From Paulownia fortunei (taxonomy: Eukaryota > Streptophyta > Magnoliopsida > Lamiales > Paulowniaceae), in assembly GCA_019321725.1 (NCBI GenBank), contig CM033105.1, forward strand, positions 14,459,632-14,523,631: a stretch of DNA of 64,000 nucleotides, in the 5' to 3' direction. The notes below the pieces were generated by a model. The model was not told where the DNA came from. It did no database searches and saw only the letters and a list, made by a program, of their open reading frames with translations. Made by a program: the position numbers and the translations under genes. How positions within the stretch are numbered: position 1 is the stretch's first letter; each line of letters begins with the position of its first letter. Of the stretch, positions 11,415-23,639 are shown piece by piece.

Positions 11415-14040
11415 ATGATTCTTAAAGAGACAATCAAGACTTCTGAATTCAGTTGTCAATGATCTTTCGAACATTGTAAATGTGGTTTTGAGATATTCAT
11501 ACATATTTCATACAATAGCATTTGTTACTTGAATTTTATTAGTGTGTTGATATACAGTCTAGTGCATTCGCCTTCAGTGTTTTCTCACCTAGAGATGCAA
11601 TTGACAGGCTTAATTTATACTAAATGGCAGCCGAGGAGCCCTCCTAAGATTGTGTTGTGAATTTTCATTAAAAGAGACGTGGCATTAATTTTAGTTTGAA
11701 AGATAAATTATGTTCTACAGACAACTAAATTGCAATACAAACGGGCCACAAGATCACTGATTCTTGGTCCGCCGATCTTGATACGGTGAATGATGTCTGG
11801 TCTGATGTAGTCGGATAGAGGGTCAATGATTAAAGTGGACCGAAATTTCATTTGTGGTCTCAGGTTATAGGAAGATTGTTTCCTGCATTATTTCATCTCC
11901 ACTGGTTCCAAATGTTAAAAGTAAAATCCAGTATGGGCAAGAACGCTCCCCCTTGGAGGAATCGTGAGTATTTTGCGGGAGGTGAAGGATATCCATGTCA
12001 TAGTTGACATTTTTCAGGTTGTTCAACCAAGAAGCCTTCTCCTTCCCCTTTGTACTCATTGATGCTGTCTTCGTAAAATATAGGGAAAAATACAAAATAA
12101 TTCCCTAAAATGAAATAAAAACAAAAATATTCATAAAAATATTTTTTCCATTCAAAAAACTCATTCCACCAACTTTTCTTTTGAATAAAAGAAAAAGAAA
12201 GAATCATTAACTGTTAAACTAACACATTTAAGATTTTGTAGTTTTTGAACTAAATTACCATTGAGTTTATTGCATAAAAAAAATTAATGATTTGAGTTCT
12301 CGTGATAATTTTTTTTTAGTATGCATATTAAATATTGAACTATTGTATGTGAGTAATAAAAGTTTTGCATGTGCGTTACATTAATAACATGTTAATTAAT
12401 TTAAAAATGATCTTTTTTATTTATGAGAACATACAAAAAATCTAAAAAATTCAAAAGTTAAATTTATAATCATAATACAATTGATCAAGTAGAGAATCCC
12501 TAATGAAAAAAATTCCTATTATGAAAACCCAATTCATTAATTTGTTAATCTAAGAAGCCAACTAAAATTTAATTTAAAGTTAATAAACCCTAAAAATATT
12601 AGTATAAATATTATTCGTATGGAAAGTTGGTGAAATAGAGTTTTTGAATTGAAATTTTTTATGGATTTTTCTAAATAAAAAAAATCAATTTAAAGATGGT
12701 TTTAATAATTTTTCTGAATGGTAAAGATTGGATTGTAAAGGGGCGAACTTGATTAGTGGATGCATAAATGCAATTAAACACATTTTCCGAAGCATTGTCT
12801 ACACACACACACACACGCACAAGGATTAAATTCATGTATTTGTCCTTATTGTTGGATTGATTAAACCTAATAAACATAGACCCTAACCCAAAAAAACACT
12901 GGCCTGCACTCAACTACAATGGTCAGCTTTTGCGAGTTTTGACTAGATATATGTACAAGTAATCGTCTGCAGTGCGGCTCCAGAAATCAAGGATGAACCC
13001 CTTTCACTCTGTCTTTCTCAACTGGTACTCGAAGCCGGGTTGTTCTTGGTCCTAATATGCGGATTATTACCATACAGTATGTAGAGAGCCTATTTATATA
13101 TATATATTCTATCACAATGTTCTGGATTTGGAATGCCATAAATTGATAGTTAATATTGATATTTGCACGTAATCGAGTAATTAATATGAAATACATAAAT
13201 AAAGAGTGAATTGAATGAAATTATATATAATAAAATTATTGATCTACATATTTTGGATAAAATTTATTTACATAAAAATTAAAAAATACACAGCATTATC
13301 TGCACTTTCTCCATACTAAAAGTTCTTTTAGGATTAATTTAATCCGTTATTGCTAAAATAAATGATGTATTCTTATTATTCAATGAGTTTAGACTTTAAA
13401 ATAGCAATTATTATATAAGAAGTGTGAGATTTTGTTTATGATATAATAACGCAATTATTATTATTGTTATATTTTTGTAAAAATTATTATCGTGATAAAA
13501 TAAAAAATCTTGTAACTAAATGTAAGATATTTATAACAATTTTAATGTCCTCACTTAAAATATTATCACTATTATTCTTCTTTTTGCACCACAAGTATGG
13601 ATATTCTTTTATTTTTTCAATAATTGATTGTTAATAGTTGGCAATCATAAATACTTGATTAATAATTATTAATTCAGCATTATTGATATTATAATGTATC
13701 AAGGTGTTTCATTGCTTCACTCATTTTTAATAACGGAGGAAGGTCAAATCCAAAAAGAGAGAGATGGAGGAGAGAGAATAAATTTAAACTTCTCACGTCA
13801 CAAACAACATGCAACATGTAAGGATAGATAACACTATACTATAAAGGAAGGTGGTACGAAAATTGAGTGTGGAATTAAAAAAAATAAAAATTAAGAGGGT
13901 GAGGTACGGGAATTGAGAGCTGAATTACCACGCAACATAGGGAAATTGGTTGCAATAAAGAAAGCATAGTGTCGGCTCCAAAAAAGGATTAAGCAATAGG
14001 GAACAGCACAGCAATTGGGTCGGCTAAAAGTCTAGCAATG
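11415..14040. other. Intergenic region between RabGAP and AUX/IAA genes
   Basis: No gene is recognised. The first 200-300 bp are probably the RabGAP 3' UTR. The rest is AT-rich, with a (CA)n tract at 12799-12820 and runs of A or T. The short open frames here have no family motifs and AT-driven composition, so they are not called. Confidence 0.6.
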
Positions 14041-14043
14041 ACA

Positions 14044-14049
14044 GAGACA
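14044..14049 (-). promoter_or_regulatory. Auxin response element core (GAGACA, reverse of TGTCTC)
   Basis: GAGACA lies about 200 bp upstream of the AUX/IAA start and 78 bp upstream of the TATA box. TGTCTC-type sites bind ARF factors, and AUX/IAA genes are classic auxin-induced targets. A six-base match is common by chance, so this is suggestive only. Confidence 0.35.
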
Positions 14050-14126
14050 TACTTGGGAAAATGTTGCTCAAGGCTGTCTACTACCCCAACCCACCCACCC
14101 TCAACACACACACACACATATCCTCG

Positions 14127-14133
14127 TATATAA
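14127..14133 (+). promoter_or_regulatory. TATA box of the AUX/IAA gene
   Basis: TATATAA sits 121 bp upstream of the ATG at 14248. That is a suitable distance for a transcription start near 14160 and a leader of about 90 bases. It follows a (CA)n tract at about 14104-14117. Confidence 0.5.
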
Positions 14134-14247
14134 TGTACAAGATACCCAAACCCCCTGGAACCCTTTTACATTTCCAGTGCCTCTTTTTATTGGGTTTTGT
14201 GACTTGTGTTTTTTTGTTTCTTGGATTATTGCCATTGGAAGATAAAG

Positions 14248-15572
14248 ATGGAGCTTCAACTCAAACTCGCACTTTCAAGCAGTTTGACTGAACGGTTCGA
14301 TCAAAATCAAGATTGTGGCACAAACAAAAAACGGAGTTTTGATGAAGCATTTTCAGATGTCAACAAGAAACGCACTTTGCCATTGTTGATATGGGACGAT
14401 AAGCAGCATTGCAGTGGAGAATTAGAAGAGGAAAAACACATTCAGAAATCTGTCATCACCAACAGGTATCCTCACTCTCTTTATATGTTCTATCTTGTAT
14501 TCTGTGTTTGTGCTTCGGCCACGAGAGGTTTCGTGTGGAACCGTACCCATTTATTAACTGCATTTTGCATGTGTGTGGGAATGCATATATGTTCTCTCTC
14601 TCTCTCTTTTTTTTTTTTTTTTGAATAAAGCCATTTGTGATGAGGCGAAAGTTTGGTATGGAACTCTACCCGTTTATCAATTGCCTTAGGCTTGTGTGTG
14701 AGAATGCATTCTTTTTGGGTAATTAAGATGATTAGGAATAATATTTGATTGGTTCTGTAATTTGGATCAACAGATATGTTGATGAGGAGGAAGATGTTTT
14801 AGTGGGGTGGCCGCCGGTAAAGTCTTGGATGAAGAAGTTTTGCCAGCAGAACCACCGTCAGTGCACCGCCGACAACTATATAACCGTAGAGAATGACAGT
14901 GGGAGTGGTGGTGGTGGCGGTGGCAGAGAATCAACTTCCATGTACGTGAAAGTGAAAATGGAAGGAATTGGGATAGCAAGGAAGGTTGACTTAAGCATCC
15001 ATCATTCTTATCAATCACTTACTGCCACCCTCGTTGCCATGTTTGGAAAATGTAAGCACGCAAAAATGGCTTAAGCATGATTTTTGGGCACACTTTGTAT
15101 CATCATTGTTAAGTTTTATTCATCATTTCAAGAAATATTTTGGGCATCATTTGTTGCCAAACATGGTACAAGAGAATAAATACTGACAAATTTCTCTTGT
15201 ATTGGGTTGTGACAGGTCAGGAAAATGTTAAAATGTACAAGCTTACATATCAAGATAGGGAAGGAGATTGGCTGCTTGCTGGAGATGTACCTTGGGAGTA
15301 AGTCTAATTTAATTTAATTTGAGACTCGTTATAATCATATTTAAACCTTTTTACTTTTTACTTTTCCCATTTTATGAGGACATAATTGTTATTTAAAAAT
15401 TCAATTTCTACCTTATTTTTAAACAAATATAACAGGGATTTTTTTTATTTTTATTTTTAATGATCACTTTGGAAGGGACCTTTCTTGTTCTAACGCTTAT
15501 GCATGAAATTTGTTTTGCAGAAGTTTCATCCAATCCGTGCAACGTTTAAAACTGCTAAACAATGGCTACTGA
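14248..15572 (+). CDS. IAA29: AUX/IAA auxin-signalling repressor (IAA29-like)
   Basis: Nuclear repressor that binds ARF factors and is degraded when auxin joins it to TIR1/AFB F-box proteins. Exons 14248-14465, 14774-15051, 15216-15297 and 15521-15572 give 209 aa, with GT-AG junctions that keep the frame. Domain I (EAR) is the alternating-leucine LQLKLAL at residues 3-9, which would recruit TOPLESS. Basic KKR stretches at 27-29 and 40-42 are possible nuclear signals. Domain II degron VGWPPVKSW is 83-91. The PB1 domain starts at MYVKVKMEG (129-137), with its basic face at the VKV lysine. The acidic OPCA side is [16 protein letters not shown] (177-192). A glycine run (118-123) separates degron and PB1. 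The start is the first ATG in frame, followed directly by the EAR motif. By memory of the family, VGWPPVKSW plus [14 protein letters not shown] is closest to IAA29; the paralogue label is less sure than the family. Confidence 0.93.
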
Positions 15573-15956
15573 TTATATTGGAGAGGGATCTTTTTTCGCC
15601 ATCCTCCAATGTGGTCGACAGAGTTCTCTGTATCTGGATTTCTGTTTTGATTTTTTTCAAAATGTACCATGTCTAATGAACTTGTTCCTAATACTAGTAT
15701 TTTCTGTAGATTTCTGTGAAGGGATAACAGAGTTTCATAGAAAATTTTTATTTGACCTAATATTGAGATAAGAAAATTAAAGAGATTTAATCTATTTACC
15801 ATGAGGGTTCAATTAGAGGACATTTCCTGAGTGAGTTTAATTACTAACTATATCTTTCCTTCTTTTAAAATGATCAAACATCCCTTCTAACTTTTTTTAA
15901 ACTTTCTATTTTGCCACTAATTCAATTATATAATTTTCTTGTGGCCCTCACTACCC
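15573..15956. other. AUX/IAA 3' region
   Basis: Probable 3' UTR and flank. No coding motif is seen. An overlapping open run at 15562-15771 is a frame shadow of the last exon. Confidence 0.5.
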
Positions 15957-16634
15957 TTTCTAAAATGTCAGATTTTTGGGGTGTATTATTTAATTCCATT
16001 ATTATTAGTTAAATATGGGTTAAAAAAGAAATAATAAGAAATAATCCATTAATTTATGATTAATCAAACAACTTAATTAGTGTGAGATAATTAATTAATC
16101 ATAGAAGAAGTAAACTGAAATAAATAATTAAGCCCTATTCTCCTTTCTAAAATGTCAGATTTTGGATTAGTTAAATATCGGTTAAAAAAGAAATAATAAC
16201 AAATAATCCATTCATTTATGATTAATCAAACAACTTAATTAGTGTGAGATAATTAATTAATCATAGAAGAAGTAAACTGAAATAAATAATTAAGCCCTAT
16301 TCTCCTTTCTAAAATGTCAGATTTTGGGTTAGTTAAATATCGGTTAAAAAAGAAATAATAACAAATAATCCATTCATTTATGATTAATCAAACAACTTAA
16401 TTAGTGTGAGATAATTAATTAATCATAGAAGAAGTAAACTGAAATAAATAATTAAGCCCTATTCTCCTTTCTAAAATGTCAGATTTTGGGTTAGTTAAAT
16501 ATCGGTTAAAAAAGAAATAATAACAAATAATCCATTCATTTATGATTAATCAAACAACTTAATTAGTGTGAGATAATTAATTAATCATAGAAGAAGTAAA
16601 CTGAAATAAATAATTAAGCCCTATTCTCCTTTCT
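15957..16634. repeat. Tandem array, 162-bp unit, four copies
   Basis: The phrase TAAAATGTCAGATTTT begins units at 15961, 16148, 16310 and 16472. Spacing is 187, 162 and 162 bp, and a partial fifth start is at about 16623. Units 2-4 look nearly identical; unit 1 has an extra 25 bp and more differences. Each unit contains TTAATTAGTGTGAGATAATT and ends in AATTAAGCCCTATTCTCC. No coding sequence was found in it. It lies about 400 bp downstream of the AUX/IAA stop. Confidence 0.93.
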
Positions 16635-16980
16635 TAAAACTCTTTCCTTCTTCCTGTCTTTTTTCTTTTCTTTTCTTTTTCTCCTCTTTTTCTTCTTCTC
16701 CAATGTGTCCCCTAACTTCCTAACTGGACTCCGGACGCCACCATCGGTGCGCCGGCTACCACCACTGTCACTCCATAATTAAACCACGAACTTACACACA
16801 GTCCAGAAGCAAAGGTTGGTCGAGTAAGATAAGTTTCTACTGCAGAGCTCAAATATAGTATCGCAAGCTGACAAAGTAATTTTTTTTGAGCTACTTCAGG
16901 ATCTAACGATGCAGCGAGTTACAAGGCAACTTAAAGACCTTAGACAATTTTATACTCATGACGATGCACCTAGGAACTCT
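16635..16980. other. Less AT-rich spacer after the tandem array
   Basis: A pyrimidine-rich stretch (16637-16700) is followed by a short GC-richer patch (about 16720-16770). No open frame with recognisable motifs was found. Confidence 0.4.
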
Positions 16981-19900
16981 TCTATGCTGTTACAAAATGT
17001 GAATATTTTTTCTAATTTTTTATCAGACTAAAATATCAAATTGATATTATTAATTTTAATGGTCTTTAATAATTATATAATTTTAGAATAAATAATAATT
17101 ATTTTTTTAATTGGTCAATGAGATTATAGGATAATTATAATAAGAAAACTTCCAATCAAACTTTACTTTCATTTATTTAATATTCCTAAAATATGTGTGG
17201 AAATTATATATATAAGTAATTTACTTTTTATTTTCTCTTTTGTCCATTTATTTGTTTATATTTTGATACAATTATTTTGTTAAATAAATTTTTAAAAAAT
17301 TAAAAAAAATAAAATAATTTAAATTTAAATAACAAAATTTAATTGTACTTAGAATTAATTAATAAATATATTTATATCTATATCTATACTATTATAAAAG
17401 TGTGAATATTTCTTCCAATTTTTGATCCGACTAAAATACCCTTTTGATATGTTAGTTTTAATGGTAGTTATGTAATTTAATAATTACATAATTTTGGAAC
17501 AAATAATGCTTATTTCTTTATAGGATAATTACAATAAGAGAACATCAAGAGTTCAAGTCAAACTCTACTTTTATTTGTTTGAAATTTTTAAACCATGTGT
17601 GGAAATTATATATATAAGTAATTTACTTTTTATTTTCTCTTTTATCCATTTATGTGTTCATATTTCGATTCAATTATTTTGTTAAATAAATTTTTAAAAA
17701 ATTAAAAAAAATTAAATAGTTCAAATTTAAATAACAAACTTTAATTGTATTTAGAATTAATTAATATTTATAAACTAGGATATAAAAATTATTTATAAAA
17801 TTTGTAAAAATTAAATTTTGAAATTGTGGCATGGTTCTATAAACCGAAATAAAACACCAAAATTAAATTGAATACTATTTTTTTATGAAAATAAAAATCA
17901 AATATCAAATTTAAATTTTTTGTTCGACTTTGATAAATACTAAATTTTTAGTTTTGATTTGATTCCATCAATTTATCAAATTATTTTCACCCCTATAAAA
18001 AATCACATTGAATTATAATAGAAAAATATATGATACACTATACGAAAATTATTTTATTGTTAAATATGTATATTTGAATAAACTAAATATACCTCACAGA
18101 ATTCAATCTAATCAAATTCATTAAAATTAATGTGGAAATAATATTAATTTTTATATATGAATTGCAAGGCACATTCCACCATTGCATTTACAATTTTGGT
18201 TATTCCAATCTTGAAAAAAAATAAATAGAGCAAAACCTATATATTAAATTGTATTTATGACTAAAATTAGATTTTTTCCGAATCATGAGATTGAATTTGC
18301 AAAACCTCCTAAACTATGAGACTAAAAGTATATTTTTAGGTGCTTGGAAGATACGAAAATAACTATATCAGTTAATGAGATATTTGATTCATTTAACATA
18401 TATTTTCTTAAGCCGCCCAAAATTTGAATTTTATATTATATTTACCAATTTGCTATTTTTTTCTGAAAACATGTGGAAAAATTACATTTATAAGAAGTTC
18501 ACCTTTTGTTTTATCTTTTGACCATTTTTGATTTTATAATTTTGTTAAAAAATAATTTTGCTAATAAATAAATAAATAGTTTAAAACTAAATAGCAAAAC
18601 TTATTTTTTTTTTGAATTTATTATTTTTAGTTTGGTAAGTTAAAATTAAGAAAAAAGTATAAGATTAATTAATAAATATGAAATAAGATATAACAACTAT
18701 TTATAAAATTTGTAAAAAATTAAAATTCAATATTTTGTATGATTTGATGAATCAAAATAAAAAATAAAAAATCAAGCCGAATGTCAATTTTATATGAAAA
18801 TATATCTCACTATATCTAGTTTAATTAGATTCATTAAATTATTGTGAAAATAACATCTAATTTTTTATATCAATTCAAAAGCACAATCCACTGTCATATT
18901 TATAATTTGTTGTTATTCCACTTTCTGAAAAAAAAAAAAAAAAAAGAATACAACAAAATTTAAAGTGTATTTATGACTAAAATTTATTTTTGTCTGAACC
19001 ATGAGACTATACGAAAATAATTACATTAATTGATGGAGTATTTGAGTTCTTTAATTTTGCTTTTTCAAGCCTCCCACATCTGAATTTTATATCATATTTA
19101 CTAATTATGAGATTATATTCCAAAAACAATATTATCACTTATATTTCACATATTTTATACACAAAATTCAAAATCTCTTTTAATCATTTACTTATCTTTT
19201 GACGTCGCAATCATAGTAGAGCGATTTCAATTGCATCTGATATTTGACTTGGTAAATTTTTTTAACTTTAAAAATTTACGTTAAATCACTACTGGAATCA
19301 CTTCATAAAAAAATAAATCTTTTGGGTTGATCATTTAATCTAATAAATTTTATTTATACTATTTTATCGTCAGTTCGAACATTGTAGTTTTTATTGGCTT
19401 TCTCTTCCTACTTTTCTTCCAAACATTATTCTTCTTTTTTGAATGCGAAAACGTGTTTGTTACTTGTATTTTTTGGGAATGATATTTTTTCCCAAAATAC
19501 AAAATCATTTATTACCATAGTTAGATAATCTTGTATCCTATATTGTCACTAATTATAACACAATAATATTGACAATATATTTATAATTAAAAATATCTCT
19601 CATTAACTATAATAAAATAATATTAACAATATATCTACCATTGATATAATATCTTTCAAAATACATCATATTATTTGTCCCAACAAAATATATACATTTT
19701 TTCTTCTATACATGTTCTACAAACTTACTTTTCAAAATACAATTTTCGAGAACACTTTTCTCAAAACAAATGGAAATAAAATCAAATAAAGCTTAAATTT
19801 TTTCAATAGAATCAAATATGATAAAAATAAGTTGTATGAACTTTCATACTGTATTACCACATTTCAACATAAATATTTTAAAAAAATATATATTACATTA

Positions 19901-20450
19901 AATAGAAAATTTTTTGTACGATATTTACTTGTATAAATCTTGATCTTTTTATATATTATTCTACTGAACTAATTATAAAATTGATAAAATTGGAGTATTT
20001 TTAAAAGTACATATAAGGGCTAAAATGAAATTAACAATAATTTTTTTTTAAAGTAATCTAATAGAGATAAAATCTTATTATGTCTATATATTATTATAGT
20101 ATTACAAAGCTATATATAGTATATTTTCAGCTCAATTTTTTCTTTATTTTCATTTCTTAATAAAACCTAATTGTATTTGGAAATTATATTTTTAGTTTGG
20201 TAAGTTAAAAGTAAAAAAAAAAAACCGTAAAAAACTAATTAATATATAAAATTAGATAAAAGAATTATTTATAAAATTTGTAAAAATTAAATTCAATATT
20301 TGGTACAGTTCTATAAATTAGAATAAAAAATTAAAATCAAACTAAATATTGAATTTTTATACAAAATTAAATATCAAATCAAATTTCTTTTTATCGATAT
20401 GGTACATATCGAATTTTCAGTTTTGATTTGTCAATTTTTTTTAATTAAGG
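16981..20450. mobile_element. AT-rich repeat cluster with Helitron-like 5' ends
   Basis: TCTATACTATTATAAAAGTG at 17383, preceded by A, matches the usual 5' start of plant Helitrons (TC plus CTACTATTATAAAAG). A decayed version starts at 16981. A block beginning GTGGAAATTATATATATAAG occurs at about 17200 and 17608 and, more diverged, at about 18472. A TTTAGTTTGGTAAGTTAAAA block recurs at about 18627 and 20191. No Rep/helicase coding sequence is visible, so these would be non-autonomous copies. The 3' ends (CTRR after a hairpin) were not fixed. Confidence 0.4.
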
Positions 20451-21580
20451 AACAAGTGTCGGTTATAAATTATGAGGTGAAAGAAAATTCATTGCTTTGT
20501 TGTATTTTCAACTGCAATTTTTTTATAATACCTTAATTTATATTTTTTCAAAATACTTAATTTTTCTATATTAATTTTTATTTATCTTTTTTTTCTCGAG
20601 TTTATATATACTTTAATTATAAAAATTAAAAGTATCATCATTTATATACACTAACTGCATGATTTTGGAGTTATTGATATTCATCAATATGCCAATCTTG
20701 AAAAATAAAACACAATCAACCATCAAATAAGATTTTAGGTTTGTATTGTTGGAGTGATGATATTGCTAGATCAACATGTACTTTTACTGTCGAATATCTG
20801 GTCAAGCTATCTAAAATTTACCATGGAGTTAATAAGGGTGTATATTATACACAACAGATATGAGAGTTATTTGGTATACATAGCAATGTCTAAAGATTTC
20901 AAAAGAAAATTAAAAACCTCAGTTGAATACAAGTTGTCGAAATTTTGAAAAGTTTGATTTTTTTTTGGAGAACATGAAAAAAAAAACATTAGTCCATATA
21001 ATCTTCCAAACATTTTTATTGATATAGATAATATGGACAATAATTTTTTAAGAGAGATATAAGATAAAATGTCAAAAGAAATACTTCTAGCTGCACAGTA
21101 TGCGAACCCAATCATAATTGGTGTTTCTTATAGGTCTTAGAATCCAGGGATCCTACCAGCGATCAACGACCACCTGAAAATGAGAAACCTTATGTTGAGC
21201 GATGTAATTTTAGTCCCAATATACTTCTTGTGAAGTAGTAGTAGTAGTTAGCAAAAGCCATGTGGGTTTTGTCCCTATCTTTCCTCGTTAGCATTTCTCA
21301 GCGAACATTACAAGAATGTAATTGATTGAATTGACTAGGAAAAGTGCTGTGTTGTCTCTTAACAAGTGAAGTTAGTGTGGTAGCAGTTACATAAAGTATG
21401 CTGATTCAATCTTAACTACATTTTACTGAATTTATTAGGTTCAAAAAATAAGTTTATTCGAAACTAATTCAACACATATATTAATGCACCATATTACACA
21501 CCATATCTGATTTTTGGCTGTGGAGTCACATATGATCGTAGTGAATTGAGATTGGTTCCAGGTTTTCAATTAATGATGGA
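20451..21580. other. AT-rich spacer, no gene seen
   Basis: Short open runs at about 20754-20948 and 20867-21115 overlap on opposite strands and have no family motifs. Nothing else is recognised. Confidence 0.4.
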
Positions 21581-21589
21581 TTAACTAGA

Positions 21590-21968
21590 AAGTAACTTTT
21601 GCTGTTTCAAAGTATATCTATCAGGGCAATCGAGTCGAGTTACTAACCAGTTGCGCAGAAGCTTATGCAGTCTGATAGTGAGGTCCTTTTCATCTTCAGA
21701 CATCGTACCACGTTTGATGTTAGCTCTCAAGTAGTTCTTCCACCTCAGCCTGCAGCTTTTAGCACCTCTCAGTGAACCTGAAATGTTAAATAAAAATAAC
21801 GAAAGTGAGAGTTCCACTCAAATTCATGGAAACTCTGTAACATGACTTCTTGAAAACTATAGTCTAGTTCCCTTCTCCAAGTGTCTCCACGTATTTCTTC
21901 AGTATCAAGTCCTCTTGTAGCTTCCAGAAACCATTCTTGAATCTTGACTTCACATCTTTACCGTCCAT
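21590..21968 (-). pseudogene. R2R3-MYB transcription factor pseudogene (MYB82/WER/GL1-like)
   Basis: Remnant of a plant R2R3-MYB gene; such factors bind DNA through two MYB repeats, and this subgroup acts in epidermal cell fate. Exon 1 is 21968-21842 (MDGKDVKSRFKNGFWKLQED, then GEGN followed by TAG where the conserved tryptophan of repeat R2 stands). A 64-bp GT-AG intron (21841-21778) splits a codon in phase 1, the usual site in this family. Exon 2 (from 21777) reads [19 protein letters not shown], then [13 protein letters not shown] and IRLHKLL. After HKLLRNW the R3 third helix and the rest of the protein are lost, apparently by frameshift, and a stop follows near 21581. With the Trp-to-stop change and the missing C-terminus it should not make a working factor. 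Confidence 0.85.
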
Positions 21969-22427
21969 GTGATTTTTTTATTCATCTCTTTTAATTTCTC
22001 TGTGTTCCTTTTCCACTCAAGATTGTATAGTGAAGATACGATGTCCATGAAATGATTACATATAGACCAACAGTACACCAACTCGCGCATGGATTTATGT
22101 AGGGGCCCCGGATGGTGGTATTTTTGCTTTTCTTGGTGCTAACTGACATTCAAAGTAGTAAATACCTACGTTCCACTTTAATTTGCACAAAGACAGAAGC
22201 ATGTCCATTATTGATAGATGTTAGAAATTTATGAGCACAAAAATAAAGGTGAATCAATATTAACTAATGCAGTGAAAGATTATCAATTAACAATTGGATT
22301 AAAGCTCGTCTACAAGCCCTTGCACTTAATAATCATGAAATAGATATATGCCAAACACTTCTCACTTTAATGGACTACTACAAAAATTATCCACACGGTT
22401 TTACATACCTTAAATCTTTAGAATTTT
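21969..22427. other. Spacer between MYB pseudogene and foldback element
   Basis: This is the upstream flank of the MYB pseudogene. No other feature is recognised. Confidence 0.4.
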
Positions 22428-23634
22428 TTTTGGATTAATATCACTTTAACCCCTCTACTTTTGTTGAATATCACTTTATTCTCTTGTACTATTAATTTTC
22501 TCATTTTATCCATTGTACTCTTATTTTATTTTACTTTATCCCTTTATACTCTCATTATCTCACTTTACCTCATTTACTTTTAAAAAATCAACCAAACTGC
22601 TCTTACCTATTATTTTTAGTGAAATTACTTTAAAATAGGTTGATATTGATATATTTGTATTTATGTTCTAATAATTTTCCAACTTGATTAATTAATACTT
22701 AATATTAAATTTATTTAAAGTTTTATTATACTTAAATTTTAATAGATATTTTATAATATAACATAGTTCCTAATAAATTATTATATAGTAGGATATTTTT
22801 ATTATCTAATACACTTTTATTTATGAATTTCCTACTAAATATAAATCTTAAAAAAATATTTTATTAAATACATAAAATATTAGCGATATTTTTTATTATT
22901 AATAGAATTATCATAAGTTCATAGAAATTATGTTAAATTCAAACATAGCTATTATAATTAAGTAATAATAATAAAATTAATTTCTAAAATGATTATGTTT
23001 TTAAATTTAGGAAAGTATTCATTAAGTTATTTTAAATTTAACATAGTATTCATCACGTTGCGATAATTTGACTATTTATAACTTATTTAATAGTATATTA
23101 TATTAAAGTAAACCTAAAAATGACTTTTTTGTATTTAACATTAATTCTATGAAATTTTGATAATTCCATTAATAATAAAAAAATTATTACTTATCTTTTA
23201 CTTATTTAAAAAAATATGATTTGGAAATATATCATATATTTTTTATATTTATGTTGAATAGTAAATTTATAAGTAAAATGTATTAGCTAATAAAAAAAAC
23301 ATACGATATAAAAATTTAATAAGAACTATGTTAATAAAAGAATAGCCATTAAAATAAGTACAATAAAATATGAAATAAATTAAATATTAAGTATTAATTA
23401 ATTAAGTTGAAAAATTATTAGTATTTAAATACAAGTGTATTAAATTTAGAATATTTTAAAGTAATGATAGTATAAGTAATAGGTAAGGGCAATTTGATTA
23501 TTTTTTCATGAGTACAATGAGTAAAATGATACATAATGAGAGTATAAAGGGGTAAAGTGAGACAATTGAAAGTATAGAGGGTAAAGTGATACTCATAAAA
23601 AATAAAAAAGGATAAAGTGAAATTAATTCAAAAG
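22428..23634. mobile_element. Long foldback (palindromic) element, about 1.2 kb
   Basis: The left arm (TATCACTTTAACCCCTCTAC..., TTTATACTCTCATTAT at about 22544) is the reverse complement of the right arm (ATAATGAGAGTATAAAGG at about 23535). The match continues inward through paired phrases, for example TTAATTAATACTTAATATTAAA at about 22690 against its complement at about 23385, to a centre near 23035 (AAATTTAA). Each arm is therefore about 600 bp with almost no loop. No transposase is present. The outer about 200 bp are the best conserved. It is likely a MITE- or foldback-type transposon; its transcript would form a long hairpin. A target-site duplication could not be fixed by eye. Confidence 0.85.
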
Positions 23635-23639
23635 CTTTT

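Noticed and set aside
12987..13196. 69-codon open run on the - strand
   Set aside because: AT-driven composition, no motif, no splice or promoter context.
14409..14624. Open runs overlapping the first AUX/IAA exon and intron, and 14767-15018 on the other strand
   Set aside because: These are other-frame shadows of the AUX/IAA exons.
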